From: a bacterium 336/3
Lineage (GTDB): Bacteria; Bacteroidota; Bacteroidia; Cytophagales; Thermonemataceae
NCBI GenBank assembly: GCA_001281695.1
Contig: LJIE01000001.1
Span: forward strand, 3,185,521 to 3,249,520
Reading direction: 5' to 3'
Length of the DNA: 64,000 bases
The notes under the pieces were generated by a model that did no database searches, was not told the DNA's origin, and was given only the letters and a program-made list of their open reading frames with translations. Positions 44,364 through 54,508 of this stretch are shown here, in pieces (within the stretch, counting starts at the first letter, position 1; each line of letters begins with the position of its first letter). A program made the translations under genes and the position numbers.

Positions 44364-44891
44364 ATGACATACTTGCCCCGTATAGCCTCTTTGGAGGATG
44401 AATCTAAGATTTTGACACTTTATAAAACTGTTGCAAGGATTTCAGGTGGTATTGCTCGTATAGAATCAGAAATCACAGAAAGTTATATCAAAAATAATTT
44501 AGAAAAATCTTTAAAAACAGGTGTTTGTTTGGTTATCCCTCACCCAGAAAACGAAAAAGAGCTGATAGCTGAAATACATTGTTCTAAATTAGAACCTCAG
44601 CTTTTCAAACATACACTTTCAGATTTAACCATTGCTGTTCATCCTGATTTTCAAGGGAAAGGTGTAGGGAAAGCTATCTTTATGCATTTACTTAATCATA
44701 TAGAAAACTCTCGAACTGATATTTTGAGAGTAGAGCTTATCACAAGAGAGAGTAATCAGAAAGCTATTACATTCTATCAAAAAATTGGATTCAAAATTGA
44801 AGGCAGATTTGAAAATAAGATTATCAATCCTGATGGTACTTTTGAAGCTGACCTTCCTATGGCTTGGATGAATAAGAATTTTAAAATATAA
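44364..44891 (+). CDS. GNAT-family N-acetyltransferase
   Basis: 175 aa. Motif A PDFQGKGVGKAIFMHLL (acetyl-CoA pyrophosphate loop) near residue 93 and motif B ELITRESNQKAITFYQKIGFKIEGRFENKI with the usual NxxAxxFYxKxGF pattern. The substrate is not evident; the ending resembles ribosomal-protein or amino-acid acetyltransferases. It starts 7 bases after the subtilisin stop. Confidence 0.9.
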   Translation: MTYLPRIASLEDESKILTLYKTVARISGGIARIESEITESYIKNNLEKSLKTGVCLVIPHPENEKELIAEIHCSKLEPQLFKHTLSDLTIAVHPDFQGKGVGKAIFMHLLNHIENSRTDILRVELITRESNQKAITFYQKIGFKIEGRFENKIINPDGTFEADLPMAWMNKNFKI

Positions 44892-44955
44892 TAAAAATCC
44901 TCTTTTCATCAAACAAATTTGCTCTCTGATAGTTACCTTAAAAAAACTGTCAGTT

Positions 44956-47900
44956 ATGCTAAAAAAAATAATTGTAATACTATCGTCCATTTTATTATTC
45001 TTCATTTTAGCAATAGGTGGTATTTCTTGGTATTTATATAAAAATCAAGAAGTTATTGCAGATTATGTACTCAAAGAACTGAATAGTAAACAAAAGGGTT
45101 ATACAAAATTAGAGAAAGTCAATGTAGATTTGCTTACCAACTTTCCTTATATCTCTATTGACCTCAGAAATGTAGTTTTCTATCCTTCTAAACAAGATAC
45201 ACTGAAACCTATCTATAAAATTCAGGATATATATTTGGGTTTTAGTTATACAGATGTAGCTGCTGGAAATTATAATGTCAAAAGAATTACAGTCAAAAAA
45301 GGTGAATTACATATTGAACGCTACGAAGATGGAAGTATTAATTTGTTATTAGCCAAAGCCATTGATAATCAGAAAACTGACACTAGTAAAATTGGCAAAA
45401 AACTCTCTTTTGATATCAAAAAAATCACTTTAGAAGATCTTAAAATTACTAAAAAAGATTTTGGACAAAAGTCTTTTGTAGCTGTTCATTTTCAAAAATT
45501 AAAATCATCTGTGAAACTTACTGATAAAATGGTTTCTAATCATATTGAAACAAAGTTTGAGCTTTTAAAGCTCGAAATTGAAGATTCTATTTGGTTCAAA
45601 AACAAACATTTGCATTGGGAAACAGATTTAGATTATCATTTTGATAAAAAATTTCTCACCATTCGCCCCAGTCAGTTTGAGTTGGAAGAAGCAGAATTTG
45701 CCATCAAAGGAACTGTAGATTTAGCCAAAAACGCATTTTTAGACCTCGATATTTCGGGAAAAAAACCTGATTTCAAGCTTATTACATCTTTTGCTCCACC
45801 CAACATTTATGAAAAACTCAAAAATTATAAAAATGAAGGAGAAGTTTATTTTAAGGGTAAAATTGTGGGAGAAGCCATCAATGGTATGCCTAAAATAGAT
45901 TTGGAGTTTGGGTGTAAAAATGCCCAATTTATCAATCCTGACATAAAAAATAATAGTATCAAAGATTTAAATATATCAGGTTTTTTCACGAATGGAGCTA
46001 AACGAGATTTAACCACCTGTGAATTGTATGTAAAACAAATGAGTGCTAATCCTTCTGATGGTACTTTCAAAGGTAGTTTTCATATCAAGAATTTTGCAAA
46101 CCCCTATGTTTCTGTAGATGTTCATTCTAATTTAGATTTATCTACGCTTCAAAATTTCTTCGATATTCCTGCACTGAAAGGCTTGCAAGGCAGACTTATC
46201 ATAGATATGACCGTAGATGAACTTTTAGACTATAATGATGTTCCAACTACTTTAGGAAAATTAAAAGATGGTACAGATAGTCGTCTGATTCTCAAGAATA
46301 TCAAATACAAGCCTTCTTTCTATCCCTATCCCATTTTATTAGATGGAGAAGTAGATATTATGGATGGCAAATTGGTTTTAAAAGAGTTTATCACTAAAAT
46401 TGGAACATCAGACTTCAATATTAAGGGTGATATTAGCAATCTCGCAGCATTTTTACATGGACAGGAAGCTGAAATAGATATGAATTTGATGGGTTCATCC
46501 AAACTGATAGACTTTACAGCACTGACAGGCAACAAAATAGATGAGCAATTACAAGACTTAAAGTATAATTTAGAGTTCAAAACGTCTTCCAAGTATTTAA
46601 AAGGTACACATGGTATTCCTCAAGGAGAATTTTTTGTTAAAGATTTATTTTTCAAACTCAAAAATTATCCCCATGCCATTCACGATTGGCATATTGATAT
46701 TATCATAGATGAACAAGAAATGAAAATGAAACTCTTTGAAGGTGAATTAGATGAAACAGATTTTCACTTGTTTGGTTATATCAAAAATTATAATGCTTTG
46801 TTTAATGAAGAAAAGAAACAAGAATTGATAGACGCCTCTCTAAGTTTTAAATCTAATCATATCAAGTTTAAAGATTTATTCACCTACAAAAACACCAACT
46901 TTTTGCCCAAAGATTACCAATCTGAAACCATTGATAATTTTATTTTGGATGCTTCTTTGAAAATACCAGCAAATAATATATTGAATAACAAATACTTTGA
47001 AAATACCACATTGAGTCTTCGAAAATTTGATGGCGTTTTTAAAGTTCATAATTATGGTCTCAGAGAAATTGGGGGCGATTTTATAGCCAAAGCAGGAGGC
47101 ATGAAAATCAGTAATTTTCATGGTAAAATTGGTAAAAGCGATTTTGTCATTGACGTTGATATAGAAAGTGTGGCAAAACTCATGGCTTCTGATTTTAAAG
47201 GAAAGAAAGTAATTCAACTGAAGTCTAACATCATGGATTTGGATGAACTTATGGAAATTCAAGGAAAAACATCTCAAACCACAGAACAGCCCAAAACAAC
47301 AGAACAACATGCAAAGGCTTTCAATATTTTTGATATTCCTTTTCCAAATTTAGATATCAAAACCAATATTGGAAGATTTAAATACAAAAAGTACAATTTT
47401 TCTCAGTTCAATACAACCTTACGCATACAACCCAATCATTATGTTTATGTAGATCAATTAGATATGCAAACAGCAGGTGGTCAGGTAAATATCAATGGTT
47501 ATTTCAATGGTTCAGACCCTAAGAAAATCTATTTTAAGAGTACCATCAAAGCAGGTAACTTAGACTTGGATAGAGTTTTCTATAAAATGGATAATTTTGG
47601 ACAAGATTATTTGGTCAGTGAAAATGTACATGGAAAAATTACAGGCACTATTCAGTCTAAAGTACTCATGCACCCCGATTTAGTTATCAATCTGCGTGAT
47701 ACAGAAGCTCATATCGAAGCAACTATCAAAGATGGTAAACTTACGAACTTTCCACCCTTCAAAATGATGGATAAATTTATGGGGGATAAGAATTTAGAAG
47801 ATGTTCGCTTTGGAGAATTAAAAAATATTTTAGATGTAAAAAATGGAAATATTTCTATTCCTAAAATGGAGATTAGTTCTACTTTGGGCTATATGATGAT

Positions 47901-48162
47901 TTCAGGAAATCAAAACTTTGATAAAGATTTAGCCATGAAATACACTGTTGAAGTGCCTTCGTTTGTCATTAAAGATGCTATGTGGAATTATCTGTTCAAA
48001 CGTAAGAAAAAGCCAAGCAGAAACGATATTGAAGAAGTAACCGAAGGTTCAATTATTTCATCTGAAGACAAAAAAAGTAAACGTTCGGCTGTTGTAGATA
48101 TTTTTGGTAATCCTGATAAATTTGATTTTGATTTTCAGGGATTTAAAAAGAATAAAAATTAA
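44956..48162 (+). CDS. AsmA-like inner-membrane/periplasmic protein
   Basis: 1068 aa. N-terminal helix (IIVILSSILLFFILAIGGISWYLY) then a very long beta-rich periplasmic part. AsmA-family features are visible: YTKLEKVNVDLLTNFPYISIDLRNVVF at the start, and near the C-terminus GKLTNFPPFKMMDKFMGDKNLEDVRFGELKN and KMEISSTLGYMMISGNQNF. Members take part in lipid transfer or outer-membrane biogenesis. It ends 5 bases before the convergent esterase gene. Confidence 0.92.
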   Translation: MLKKIIVILSSILLFFILAIGGISWYLYKNQEVIADYVLKELNSKQKGYTKLEKVNVDLLTNFPYISIDLRNVVFYPSKQDTLKPIYKIQDIYLGFSYTDVAAGNYNVKRITVKKGELHIERYEDGSINLLLAKAIDNQKTDTSKIGKKLSFDIKKITLEDLKITKKDFGQKSFVAVHFQKLKSSVKLTDKMVSNHIETKFELLKLEIEDSIWFKNKHLHWETDLDYHFDKKFLTIRPSQFELEEAEFAIKGTVDLAKNAFLDLDISGKKPDFKLITSFAPPNIYEKLKNYKNEGEVYFKGKIVGEAINGMPKIDLEFGCKNAQFINPDIKNNSIKDLNISGFFTNGAKRDLTTCELYVKQMSANPSDGTFKGSFHIKNFANPYVSVDVHSNLDLSTLQNFFDIPALKGLQGRLIIDMTVDELLDYNDVPTTLGKLKDGTDSRLILKNIKYKPSFYPYPILLDGEVDIMDGKLVLKEFITKIGTSDFNIKGDISNLAAFLHGQEAEIDMNLMGSSKLIDFTALTGNKIDEQLQDLKYNLEFKTSSKYLKGTHGIPQGEFFVKDLFFKLKNYPHAIHDWHIDIIIDEQEMKMKLFEGELDETDFHLFGYIKNYNALFNEEKKQELIDASLSFKSNHIKFKDLFTYKNTNFLPKDYQSETIDNFILDASLKIPANNILNNKYFENTTLSLRKFDGVFKVHNYGLREIGGDFIAKAGGMKISNFHGKIGKSDFVIDVDIESVAKLMASDFKGKKVIQLKSNIMDLDELMEIQGKTSQTTEQPKTTEQHAKAFNIFDIPFPNLDIKTNIGRFKYKKYNFSQFNTTLRIQPNHYVYVDQLDMQTAGGQVNINGYFNGSDPKKIYFKSTIKAGNLDLDRVFYKMDNFGQDYLVSENVHGKITGTIQSKVLMHPDLVINLRDTEAHIEATIKDGKLTNFPPFKMMDKFMGDKNLEDVRFGELKNILDVKNGNISIPKMEISSTLGYMMISGNQNFDKDLAMKYTVEVPSFVIKDAMWNYLFKRKKKPSRNDIEEVTEGSIISSEDKKSKRSAVVDIFGNPDKFDFDFQGFKKNKN

Positions 48163-48167
48163 TTTTC

Positions 48168-49046
48168 TTACTGAAAACATTTGGCAAAAAACGCCTTCAA
48201 AGGCTCTGTAATGGCTGTTTCGTTGGGTGCTCCAATGGCATCATTAATACCCTCGTGGTCGTATTGGCTGCCATTGACCTGACTGACGTCCACACCAACC
48301 GAACTTAATTTACTGATGAAGGTATCTGCAAAACCTATTCTGGTTGCTGAACCTCGTTTAGCTACAAAAAACTTTGGATATACTCTACCTGTAAATAAAT
48401 GATTAATGGGTGACGCTTCCTGCCATGTAGCAGAATTATTGCCAAATGCATTCAGATAGACAGCCTCCCCTTCATTTCCTTGTATAGATACATCATAGCC
48501 TTCTGTGTCTATACTGGCAACACCTTTTAGTGTATTAACAGGCAAACCTAAAGAGGGTAAAAACTGATTGCTTGTACCTGTCAGAGATACCAAATGAGCA
48601 CCAGCACTATGCCCTAAAAGAGCTATTTTGTTTTTATCTCCACCATAATTCCCAATATTATCATACACCCATTTAACAGCATCAGCTACATCTATATTAT
48701 GGATTGGATATTTGATACTAGCACTTGTGCTGAGTCTGTAATTAATACTTACAAAAATATACCCTAAAGAGTTAAACAAGTTTACTTTATTGGTAATTTG
48801 GTTGGCTTTATCTCCTACTTGCCATGCTCCGCCATGTACATACACTACAATAGGCTTATTAGAAGGCTCTTGAGAGTAATAGTATAAATCCAAACTTAGT
48901 AGATTTGCATCTACTCCATTTATTGATTTGTAAGCAATTGTAGTTTTAGTATAAGTTGTTGGGGTGGGTATAGGGTCTGGTGTTTCTTTTTTCGTACAAG
49001 CTATTAATAAGCTCAATATTCCAATCAAGAAGTATGTATATCTCAT
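48168..49046 (-). CDS. Lipoprotein carboxylesterase-like alpha/beta hydrolase
   Basis: 292 aa from the ATG at 49046, which opens the lipoprotein signal MRYTYFLIGILSLLIAC; upstream in-frame ATGs add a long polar leader. HGGAW (oxyanion hole) near residue 82, nucleophile GHSAGA near 155, Asp and His in the last third (DHEGIND). Hormone-sensitive-lipase/BD-FAE-like group, acting on small esters at the membrane. Confidence 0.88.
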   Translation of the reverse strand: MRYTYFLIGILSLLIACTKKETPDPIPTPTTYTKTTIAYKSINGVDANLLSLDLYYYSQEPSNKPIVVYVHGGAWQVGDKANQITNKVNLFNSLGYIFVSINYRLSTSASIKYPIHNIDVADAVKWVYDNIGNYGGDKNKIALLGHSAGAHLVSLTGTSNQFLPSLGLPVNTLKGVASIDTEGYDVSIQGNEGEAVYLNAFGNNSATWQEASPINHLFTGRVYPKFFVAKRGSATRIGFADTFISKLSSVGVDVSQVNGSQYDHEGINDAIGAPNETAITEPLKAFFAKCFQ

Positions 49047-49171
49047 AAACTGAAAAAGGGAAAATGATACATTTTTTATACATAAGACTTCTTTTTGGAA
49101 AAAAGGTTTAATCAATTTGATAACTTTTCTTTGCATCATAATGAGATACAACCTAAAACTCACATCAGTAT

Positions 49172-49594
49172 TTATAATTTAATTCCTTGCTTTAAAAACT
49201 TTAACTTTATTACTTCATAAAAAAAGATAAACATAAAAATTAAACTTGTTAGTATATTATATACCCCCAATGTTTTATCCATTGAAGCATAAAAATATGT
49301 ATAAAAATAATATTCTGAAAAAATCAAACAGGATAACAATAAAATGAAAAATACTCCCTTTTCTATTTTTATTATAAAATAATAAGGTAAAATGAAAATT
49401 AAAATAAGTGGTATAGTATGAAATAATACAAAAGTTATATAACCCAATGTGTTCATTAGTATCTCAAACGAAGTGTCTGAATTTTCAATCACATTTGTAA
49501 AGAACCTATTATCCATAAATGCGATAATAAAGAAGAATGCAAGGTACTTTATGATTAAAAATAGAAGCGTGTTTTTTAAATTAATTTTAAACAT
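49172..49594 (-). CDS. Small integral membrane protein, unknown
   Basis: 140 aa, four hydrophobic segments (LLFLIIKYLAFFFIIAF, LGYITFVLFHTIPLILIFILPYYF, GVFFILLLSCLIFSEYYF, ILTSLIFMFIFFYEVI). No family recognised. Confidence 0.6.
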   Translation of the reverse strand: MFKINLKNTLLFLIIKYLAFFFIIAFMDNRFFTNVIENSDTSFEILMNTLGYITFVLFHTIPLILIFILPYYFIIKIEKGVFFILLLSCLIFSEYYFYTYFYASMDKTLGVYNILTSLIFMFIFFYEVIKLKFLKQGIKL

Positions 49595-49638
49595 TAGTTT
49601 ATTTTATAAAAGATAGCATTATAAATTAGAAAGATATT

Positions 49639-50094
49639 TTAATCAATTCGATAACTTTTCTTTGCACTTTCAATTTGCCCTATTTCAGTTGTTGTTTCAG
49701 GGTACAACCAATAGCTGGGTGCTATAATTTTCTCTACTTTTAGAATATCTATTTCAATTACTGCCAAAACAGGAAAACGTTCTGTAGCTATTTCTAAAAG
49801 AGGCTTAGCTTTTTCTAAAAATAAGGAATGTGTTTTTTCATAAACTTGAGCCAATCCTTTGAGTTTATAGCCTTTCTGAACCAACACATCGACAAAGCTT
49901 ACACAAACTTTGTTGTTTTGCTTGATATTCTTGATACTCTGAGGGGATGCAATATGAGCTATCAGCAACGTATTATGCTCTGAATAGGTGAAAACTTCTT
50001 TGGGAGAGACATTTGGGAAGTTATCTGTGTCAGTAGTAGCAAGCCAACACAAAACACTCTTATGAATGTATTTTTTTACTTCTTCGTTCAGCAT
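49639..50094 (-). CDS. Pyridoxamine 5'-phosphate oxidase-like flavin-binding protein
   Basis: 151 aa with a split-barrel start ATTDTDNFPNVSPKEVF, TLLIAHIASPQSIKNIKQNNKVCVSF and GYKLKGLAQVYE, typical of the general-stress-type PNPOx group that binds FMN, F420 or heme. The substrate is unknown. It follows the GNAT gene by 12 bases and likely shares its transcript. Confidence 0.85.
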   Translation of the reverse strand: MLNEEVKKYIHKSVLCWLATTDTDNFPNVSPKEVFTYSEHNTLLIAHIASPQSIKNIKQNNKVCVSFVDVLVQKGYKLKGLAQVYEKTHSLFLEKAKPLLEIATERFPVLAVIEIDILKVEKIIAPSYWLYPETTTEIGQIESAKKSYRID

Positions 50095-50106
50095 ACATCA
50101 TTTATT

Positions 50107-50568
50107 TTAAAGATTATCCCAAAAATAAAAATTGTGTTCTGTATCCAATACAAAATCTGTTGCTGGGTATAATTGATTTCCAACTGTATTGTCTTTGGCT
50201 GTTTCAAGCATCAAGCCACAAGCATTTGTTTCTATACAAAGAGTTTTACTGGCTTCTATCAGCATTTTAGAAATCCCAGTATTTCTATATTCTTGTTTTA
50301 CATATAAGTCGTTGAGTAACCATAACCTTTGCATACGAGTAGAAGAAAACAAAGGATATAATTGTACAAAACCTACAATTTGTTCTTCTTGATTATCAAA
50401 AGCAATATAAATCACAGACTCGTTGTTTTCCAAACGAGCCTTCAAAAACTGTTTAGCTTGTTCTATATCTGACTCTTTTTTATAGAAGATTCTATACAAA
50501 TCAAACACATGAGCTAAATTTTCCAAATGATTTATCGTAGCTTTCTGAATGTTTATCATTTTTAGCAT
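50107..50568 (-). CDS. GNAT-family N-acetyltransferase
   Basis: 153 aa (or 150 from the ATG at 50559). LLNDLYVKQEYRNTGISKMLIEAS carries the acetyl-CoA loop with N in place of the more common G at one position; ETAKDNTVGNQLYPATDF replaces the usual NxxAxxFY block, and FYFW ends it. Substrate unknown. It begins 9 bases after the membrane protein stop. Confidence 0.88.
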   Translation of the reverse strand: MLKMINIQKATINHLENLAHVFDLYRIFYKKESDIEQAKQFLKARLENNESVIYIAFDNQEEQIVGFVQLYPLFSSTRMQRLWLLNDLYVKQEYRNTGISKMLIEASKTLCIETNACGLMLETAKDNTVGNQLYPATDFVLDTEHNFYFWDNL

Positions 50569-50577
50569 GAATTACAT

Positions 50578-52473
50578 TTAATTTCTTGTAAAAAAAGATA
50601 TTTTGTCATTATCAAATATGAAATCCTCTTTCACCATCTCCTGAAGATGTTTAGGCAATCTTAAATCTTTGGGTGTAATAATGTAGTCTATTTTATTTTC
50701 ATGGATAAAATCCTTTTGACTTTGATTGATGGTTAAAAAATGCCCCATTTTTTTTTGATTTTCTACATATTTATAAAAAGAGCTATTAGTCAATAATTCG
50801 TAGTCCGACAAAGCATATTTTTGAGAAGTATCAATGTTCATTTGATGAATGGAGATATCTATTGTATCTGCATTGGGAAATAAGTAAAGGATATACTGCC
50901 CCAAGAAAGAAAGTGTCGTATTTTTACTAAAATATGAATTGTAATTTTTAGCATGATTGAACGAAACAGCTATTTTGTTTTTATCAACTATTTTATTTTT
51001 TAGGTATTCAAATTGAGCTGTGTTTATTGGGTTATTTATCTTTTTTTCATATATTTTAAAAACCCCTACCATACAAATCATCATTATGCCCACCTGAAAT
51101 ATAATTTTATAACGAGATTTTGACACTTGTTTGTATGCATATACAAGAATAATCATCATCAATGTATTGCAAATAGGCAAAGCTATATTGGAAAACAGTT
51201 GAACACTGTCAGGAATTTTATAAAAAAATGCCCAAGTAAATAACGAAAACAGTAAAATAATAGGAATAATAATTGTATAAGCTGAATCTATAAAAAAACT
51301 TTTTATCCTTTTTATAAAAATAAAACCCATCAAACAAAAAGGTAGATATAAAATAAACATCTGAATAAGCGTTCCAGCAATAATATTAAATCTAGTTTTC
51401 AAACCTGAAAATATATCAATAGAAGCTGATACACTTTGGATGGTATCAGAAAATAATCCATAAAATACCAACAAACTTATAATTATGATACTCGAAGCAA
51501 TAATTTTTTGAATAATAAAATAGTGATGGCTTTTATAAACAAAAAAAACTATACATAGATAAAACATTAAAGAACTAAGTATGGCTGGAGCTGTAGGCGT
51601 ATATAAAATTGGCAGACACAATAGCCAAAAAAATGCTTGATTAGGCTTATTTTTAATTACCTGTAACATGCAAGCAATCAGAAAAATAAATACAATGGTT
51701 AGTTTATTCTGATTCCAAATACTAATGTTAAAGGTACTGGCATATTTTAAAACATGAATGTCTTTATACACATCAAAATAAAAACCTTTTAAAAACAAAC
51801 ACAAAAAACAAATAACTGATAACCAATAACTTATTTGAGGATGTATGTATTCAGCAATAGCACAAAAGCCCAACCATGTTACAAAAATGAGTAACGGATA
51901 TGTAATGAATAACAATGTATGCAAGTGGGATAGTTGAAATATATATGATATACTACCATTCAGCCAAAGTTCAAAATAATGATAAGGTGTAACTTTTTCA
52001 TTTGGGAAAAGAGGGTCTGCCCAATAGTTTTCAACACCATGATGCACCAAACTATAAGAAACTTTTGAGTAATAAATGTAGTCAGCAGTATAAGGGATAA
52101 AAATATTAGAGCCTTGATGAGTTTCAAGACCAATTAAAACAAATATAAAACTAAGTATCAGAAAAGCATATATAAATCTTATGGGCTTAGGGTCATATAT
52201 TTTGTCTTCTAAAGGTGTGTCTATTCTTCTTCTAAAAAAATAAATGAAAACAAGTAGTGGTATGAGTGCAACTAATACAGTTTTTCCTTTTGTAAATACA
52301 ATGCTGCTGATAAGTGTAAAAACAACTATCCCTATGAATATCTTAAAAAAAATGCCATAAGAAGTATAATTTTCAAAAGGTGTTTTAATCAATTTAATGG
52401 CTGTAAGACCTAAGAAATAAAACACAAATACACATAATAATAAGATAAAATAGTATTTTATTAATAAAAACAT
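50578..52473 (-). CDS. Polytopic membrane protein, possible GT-C-type glycosyltransferase or oligosaccharide-related
   Basis: 631 aa with about 11-13 hydrophobic helices throughout most of its length (FYFILLLCVFVFYFLGLTAI to GIMMICMVGVFKIYE) and a soluble C-terminal tail of about 150 residues (ISIHQMNIDTSQKYALSDYE). The layout of many helices plus a terminal soluble domain matches GT-C-like or EPS-related membrane proteins, but no diagnostic catalytic motif was identified. It may start a run with the GNAT and PNPOx genes. Confidence 0.65.
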   Translation of the reverse strand: MFLLIKYYFILLLCVFVFYFLGLTAIKLIKTPFENYTSYGIFFKIFIGIVVFTLISSIVFTKGKTVLVALIPLLVFIYFFRRRIDTPLEDKIYDPKPIRFIYAFLILSFIFVLIGLETHQGSNIFIPYTADYIYYSKVSYSLVHHGVENYWADPLFPNEKVTPYHYFELWLNGSISYIFQLSHLHTLLFITYPLLIFVTWLGFCAIAEYIHPQISYWLSVICFLCLFLKGFYFDVYKDIHVLKYASTFNISIWNQNKLTIVFIFLIACMLQVIKNKPNQAFFWLLCLPILYTPTAPAILSSLMFYLCIVFFVYKSHHYFIIQKIIASSIIIISLLVFYGLFSDTIQSVSASIDIFSGLKTRFNIIAGTLIQMFILYLPFCLMGFIFIKRIKSFFIDSAYTIIIPIILLFSLFTWAFFYKIPDSVQLFSNIALPICNTLMMIILVYAYKQVSKSRYKIIFQVGIMMICMVGVFKIYEKKINNPINTAQFEYLKNKIVDKNKIAVSFNHAKNYNSYFSKNTTLSFLGQYILYLFPNADTIDISIHQMNIDTSQKYALSDYELLTNSSFYKYVENQKKMGHFLTINQSQKDFIHENKIDYIITPKDLRLPKHLQEMVKEDFIFDNDKISFFTRN

Positions 52474-52579
52474 TGATATTGTAATAATTTTGATATTATT
52501 TGTAAAAGTAATACTATTTTATTAGCCGTCAAGTTCATTCATCGTGAAAAACAATTATTTCATCGAATATTATAAAAAT

Positions 52580-53761
52580 TTATTCTACATACAACACTAA
52601 ACCTTTAAGGTACTCTCCTTCAGGGTGATAGATATTGATAGGATGGTCTGTGGGTTGAGTGAGTTGGTGAATGATGCGTACATTTCTGCCTACATCAGCA
52701 GCAGCTCCAAATACAATTTTTCTAAACAAATCCCTATCCACACTTCCCGAACAAGAAAATGTAAAAACCAATCCTCCTTTTTTTACTTTCTTAAATCCCC
52801 ACATATTAATTTCCTTGTAGCCACGTGAGGCATTGGGTACATTTTGGGCTGTTTTGGCAAAAGCTGGTGGATCAAGAACTAAAATATCAAAATAATTATC
52901 AGGCATATTTTTCAGATATGCAAAACAGTCTTCTGTAACTGTCTGATGATTTGGATATTCAGAAAAATTGAGTCGTACATTTTTCTCCGCCATTTCACTG
53001 GCATCCTTAGAAATATCTGCTGAAACTACTTCTTTTGCCTCTCCTGCTACTGCATATACACTAAAACCACCTGTATAGCCAAAAGCATTCAAGACAACTT
53101 TATCTTTAGAATATTTTTTGAGTAAATCACGATTCTCTCTTTGATCTAAGAAAAACCCTGTTTTCTGTCCTTTTTCTACATTTACCCAAAACTTTAAACC
53201 ATTTTCTGTAATCAAAATATCCTCTGTATAAGGCTCAGTAGCCCAGCCTTGTGGTACATTGATTTGCTCTAAACGTCTGCTGTTATCTTTGGTTTTCAGG
53301 TAAATATGTTTGATGCCTATTTCTAAAAGTGTATCTATCAATACTTGATAAAACAACTCTACTCCTTTATGCAATACTTGTACCGAAGCCGTATGATCAT
53401 ACACATCTACTATCAACCCTGGCAAAGAATCCCCTTCAGCATGTAATAATCTATAAGCATTGGTATGACTATTTATCAGATATTTTTTTCGTAAATCATA
53501 AGCTTTGAGTATCTTATCACGCCAAAAAGCATTATTTATCTCAATTTCTTGTGATCCAAAATAAAATAATCGGGCAACTATCTGATTTTTAGGAGCATAA
53601 AAACCATACGCCAACAAATTGTTTTTATTATCTGTAACTCTGATAATATCACCCAAATCAGCATTTTCAGGCAATTCTTTCACAGCCCCAGAGTAAATCC
53701 AAGCATGTTGGTTGAGGATAGAGCGTTCTCTTCCAGATTTTAAAACAAGTGTAGGATACAT
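52580..53761 (-). CDS. rlmI: 23S rRNA methyltransferase of the RlmI type
   Basis: 393 aa from the ATG at 53761. N-terminal PUA domain (LKSGRERSILNQHAWIYSGAV, GFYAPKNQIVARL), an EEHEE-like middle and a C-terminal Rossmann MTase with KTGFFLDQRENR near 203, LNAFGYTGGFSVYA near 222 and the DPPAF motif (NPPY/DPPxF) near 300. It makes m5C in 23S rRNA. Followed upstream by hisH, 47 bases away. Confidence 0.92.
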   Translation of the reverse strand: MYPTLVLKSGRERSILNQHAWIYSGAVKELPENADLGDIIRVTDNKNNLLAYGFYAPKNQIVARLFYFGSQEIEINNAFWRDKILKAYDLRKKYLINSHTNAYRLLHAEGDSLPGLIVDVYDHTASVQVLHKGVELFYQVLIDTLLEIGIKHIYLKTKDNSRRLEQINVPQGWATEPYTEDILITENGLKFWVNVEKGQKTGFFLDQRENRDLLKKYSKDKVVLNAFGYTGGFSVYAVAGEAKEVVSADISKDASEMAEKNVRLNFSEYPNHQTVTEDCFAYLKNMPDNYFDILVLDPPAFAKTAQNVPNASRGYKEINMWGFKKVKKGGLVFTFSCSGSVDRDLFRKIVFGAAADVGRNVRIIHQLTQPTDHPINIYHPEGEYLKGLVLYVE

Positions 53762-53808
53762 ATTCAATGATCAATTGCTAAATTATTTAATGGTGAATAG
53801 TTCAATAA

Positions 53809-54402
53809 CTATTCATTGTTCAATGACAAAAAGTTATCTAAGATTTTCTCACCTACTTTTCCGCTTTTTTCAGGGTGAAATTGTACTGCATAAAAATTAT
53901 TTTTGTGTAAAGCAGCACTGTATGGGTGTACATAATGGGTTTGTGCAATCGTATCTACGCCCAATTCTGCATAAAAACTATGAACATAATACACATAGTC
54001 GTTTTCTTGTATATTGGAAAATAAAGGTGATTTGAGGGCGTGAATATCATTCCAGCCTACATGAGGTACTTTATGATTATCCGAAGAAAATTTACAAACT
54101 TTCAAATCAAAAATCCCCAAACAATTGGTATTATTTTCTTCAGAATGTTTACACATCAGTTGCAAACCCAAACATATTCCAAGTACTGGTTGTTTAAGAC
54201 TTTTAATGATATTGTCCAAATTCTTGGCTTGTAGAAAATGCATAGCAGAGCTTGCCTCCCCTACACCAGGGAATATCACTTTATCAGCCTTAGAAAGCTC
54301 TTCTTGGTTATTTGTTAAAATAGCCTCAACCCCTAAGCGTTCTAAAGCGTATAAAACAGACTGGACATTTCCTGCATTGTATTGAACAATTGCGACCTTC
54401 AT
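53809..54402 (-). CDS. hisH: Imidazole glycerol phosphate synthase, glutamine amidotransferase subunit
   Basis: 197 aa, usual size for HisH, which makes ammonia for HisF in histidine synthesis. The triad is visible: nucleophile Cys in LGICLGLQLM near residue 77, His and Glu in VQFHPEKSG near 176-178. Substrate contacts are in QYNAGNVQSV and PGVGEAS. No other his gene occurs in this window, so it is away from its operon here. Confidence 0.94.
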   Translation of the reverse strand: MKVAIVQYNAGNVQSVLYALERLGVEAILTNNQEELSKADKVIFPGVGEASSAMHFLQAKNLDNIIKSLKQPVLGICLGLQLMCKHSEENNTNCLGIFDLKVCKFSSDNHKVPHVGWNDIHALKSPLFSNIQENDYVYYVHSFYAELGVDTIAQTHYVHPYSAALHKNNFYAVQFHPEKSGKVGEKILDNFLSLNNE

Positions 54403-54508
54403 AAAATCAGGAAAAATGAAATAAAACTTAAAAAATATTTAGCAAAAAAACAGTATATTTTCACAATCTCCAAATTAGAAACAAAAACCTTTAGAAATTA
54501 TAAAATCA

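Noticed and set aside
53712-54385. Plus-strand ORFs opposite hisH
   Set aside because: Antisense shadows of the intact hisH gene.
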